From Fidelibacterota bacterium UBA2125 (lineage in GTDB: Bacteria > Fidelibacterota > Marinisomatia > Marinisomatales > S15-B10), in contig DCXX01000131.1 in the NCBI GenBank assembly GCA_002329125.1, positions 1 to 6,151 on the forward strand: 6,151 nucleotides of DNA. The letters run 5' to 3'. The number at the start of each line of letters is the position of its first letter. Within the stretch, counting starts at the first letter, position 1. Below, piece after piece: positions 4,800 to 6,151 of this stretch. The notes below the pieces were generated by a model, which made no database searches, was not told the DNA's origin, and saw only the letters and a program-made list of their open reading frames with translations. A program made the position numbers and the translations under genes.

Positions 4800-5726
4800 A
4801 TTACAAGCTGAAATATTTCTTTTCAGCCCCTCAAATTTAGTCCGTTTCACGGCACTGTTCCTAAATGTTCGGCGATAGTCATCCTCAGTTAAGGCCAGCC
4901 ATTCTACTTTTGTTCTCTTTACAATTTCTCGCTGAGGCGCAAAGGAATCTTCTCTGCTTTTCCGGGCAAACTTGATGTTCCAGGGACAAACTTCTTGACA
5001 GATATCACAACCGTAGATCCAGCCGTGGAGTTGATTCGTCATCTCTTCTGGAAGATCGCCGCGATGCTCGATTGTCAGATATGAAATGCACCGATTTGAA
5101 TCGAGAAGATAGTCTTCCACGATGGCGTCCGTAGGGCAGGCATCGATACAGGCGGTACAGGTGCCACAGAGGTCTTCTGAAAAAGGCAAATCATACTCCA
5201 ATTCGCAATCGAGAATCAGCTCGCCCAAGAAGAGCCATGAACCATAGTCTTTACTGATGAGATTGGTGTGCTTACCGACCCAACCTAGACCTGCCCGCTG
5301 AGCCCACGACTTTTCCATAACAGGCGAGGTGTCAACACATGCGATGCCCTGAACATCTGGTTTAAGTTCCTGAACGGTCTGAAGAAGCTGCCTCAATCGA
5401 TTCTTGAGTACCTTATGATAATCTTCTCCCCAGGCATAGTTGGAGATTTTCATATCGCCTTCCGATTCACCGTAGTAGTAGTTCATGGCAACGCACACCA
5501 CCGATTTGGCTTCGGGAAAGTAGGTCTTGATATTGGCCCTTTCATCCTTACGACTCATCACCCAATCCATGGTGGCGTGGTAGCCGAAACCAAGCCAATT
5601 TTCTAGATGGGCACCGTCTTCGGGAGGCGATTCGGCCCGCGCAATCCCCACCTTATGGAAACCGAGCTCCAAAGCGACCTGGCGGATTGAGTTGGTCAGG
5701 CTTCTTTTGCCTGTGATGGCTTCCAT
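4791..5726 (-). CDS. queG: Epoxyqueuosine reductase, short form
   Basis: QueG reduces epoxyqueuosine in tRNA to queuosine, using a cobalamin cofactor and two [4Fe-4S] clusters; it is a cytoplasmic tRNA-modification enzyme. The protein has 311 residues. Signature features are GFHKVGIA (22-29), the cobalamin/active-site segment VDTSPVMEKSWAQRAGLGWV (131-150) with the presumed catalytic Asp132, GKHTNLIS (151-158), and the cluster motifs C187-X2-C190-X2-C193-X3-C197 and C213...C240-X2-C243-X3-C247 followed by Pro-Trp. The C-terminus ends in FRNSAVKRTKFEGLKRN, so the HEAT-repeat extension found in the E. coli and Bacillus enzymes (about 380 residues) is absent; such short forms are common in some phyla. 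ATG 5726 has an AAAGGGA site just upstream and lies 31 nt inside the end of the Nudix gene, indicating translational coupling. No other queuosine gene is in the window. Confidence 0.95.
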   Translation of the reverse strand: MEAITGKRSLTNSIRQVALELGFHKVGIARAESPPEDGAHLENWLGFGYHATMDWVMSRKDERANIKTYFPEAKSVVCVAMNYYYGESEGDMKISNYAWGEDYHKVLKNRLRQLLQTVQELKPDVQGIACVDTSPVMEKSWAQRAGLGWVGKHTNLISKDYGSWLFLGELILDCELEYDLPFSEDLCGTCTACIDACPTDAIVEDYLLDSNRCISYLTIEHRGDLPEEMTNQLHGWIYGCDICQEVCPWNIKFARKSREDSFAPQREIVKRTKVEWLALTEDDYRRTFRNSAVKRTKFEGLKRNISACNLE

Positions 5727-6151
5727 TGTCCCTTTAGCACTTTTTCGGCCCAGAAAAGGCCGATGACTGCCTTTACATCGGTGATTTCCCCTGACTGCAC
5801 CATGCCCATTGCATCATCGAGACCGGTAGGCATCAGTTCAATGAATTCATCTTCATCACCCGTTGCCTCACCATACTGAAGATCTTCAGCCAGGTAGAGC
5901 CACATTCGCTCATTGCTATAACCGATACAGGGATGTATCTCAGTAATGAAAGTAGTTTTCCCGGCCTTATAACCTGTCTCTTCTTTTAACTCCCGCTGAA
6001 GCGTTTCTTCCACTTCTTCTCCGGGATCGATCTTTCCCGCCGGCAATTCTATCTCCACACCACCAATAGGATAGCGGAACTGGCGGATGAGAAGAATTTT
6101 TCCATCAGGGAGAATAGGGATCATCACAACGGCACCGGGATGGCGGATATA
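5696..6151 (-). CDS. Nudix hydrolase, ADP-ribose pyrophosphatase-like, 5' end outside window
   Basis: The last 151 residues of a Nudix hydrolase. The frame stays open to the right edge of the window, where it reads YIRHPGAVVMIPILPDGK; that is the usual N-terminal beta region of ADP-ribose pyrophosphatases, so the GTG at 6127 and ATG at 6124 are internal and the true start lies beyond 6151. The Nudix box is complete: G-KIDPG-E-EVEETLQ-REL-K-EE-T-G-Y, matching GX5EX7REUXEEXGU, and binds the catalytic Mg2+. Upstream are RQFRYPIGG and ELPAG, typical of NudF-like enzymes; downstream, IHPCIGYSNERMWLYLAEDL has the Pro/Gly-Ser-Asn-Glu pattern of ADP-ribose hydrolases. The likely reaction is ADP-ribose to AMP and ribose 5-phosphate, though other nucleoside-diphosphate sugars are possible. 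Its last 31 nt overlap queG. Confidence 0.9.
   Translation of the reverse strand, partial: YIRHPGAVVMIPILPDGKILLIRQFRYPIGGVEIELPAGKIDPGEEVEETLQRELKEETGYKAGKTTFITEIHPCIGYSNERMWLYLAEDLQYGEATGDEDEFIELMPTGLDDAMGMVQSGEITDVKAVIGLFWAEKVLKGQWKPSQAKEA

Noticed and set aside
6122..6127. GTG/ATG start for the Nudix hydrolase inside the window
   Set aside because: The frame continues upstream to the window edge with residues YIRHPGAVV that belong to the Nudix N-terminal fold, so the gene is 5'-truncated by the window.

Overview
This window looks like ordinary, densely packed bacterial chromosome. It holds nine genes (two cut by the window ends) in two opposed blocks. I see no mobile element, CRISPR array, tRNA or rRNA. 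The proteins resemble marine or anaerobic FCB-type lineages: a 7Fe ferredoxin with an extended inter-cluster loop, a short QueG without HEAT repeats, and an Mrp-like N-terminus. Marinimicrobia (SAR406) or a Bacteroidota relative is my best guess, from remembered similarity only. Shine-Dalgarno use is mixed. Strong AGGAGG-type sites precede the 7Fe ferredoxin, the HD protein and ElbB, while the second ferredoxin, the FGGY kinase and the Rieske gene have none.

Layout from left to right. At 1-431 on the minus strand a 7Fe ferredoxin is followed by an intrinsic terminator and then the first codons of a probable Mrp-type Fe-S carrier. Positions 432-630 are a divergent regulatory region with candidate promoters in both directions and three short dyads. 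At 631-3050 on the plus strand a two-cluster ferredoxin, an FGGY-family sugar/polyol kinase and an HD-domain phosphohydrolase lie close together and probably form one transcript. At 3056-6151 on the minus strand, read from the right, come a Nudix hydrolase (its 5' end lies outside the window), queG, elbB, a Rieske ferredoxin and a stand-alone LON-domain protein. The two blocks converge with only 5 nt between stop codons.

How the genes may work together. Five of the nine products are, or are predicted to be, iron-sulfur proteins (Mrp, two ferredoxins, Rieske, QueG). QueG catalyses the last step of queuosine synthesis and needs low-potential electrons, which a ferredoxin could supply. ElbB, Rieske and LON-domain genes are tightly coupled: the Rieske frame continues directly from the elbB amber stop, and the LON-domain ATG lies 1 nt after the Rieske stop. 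The ferredoxin-kinase-HD cluster has no function I can name. The kinase keeps the catalytic core but has lost several glycerol-contacting residues, so its substrate is open.

The least explained points are the in-frame amber between elbB and the Rieske gene, the ferredoxin/FGGY/HD cluster, and the palindrome-rich divergent promoter region. None of these alone proves a new system.
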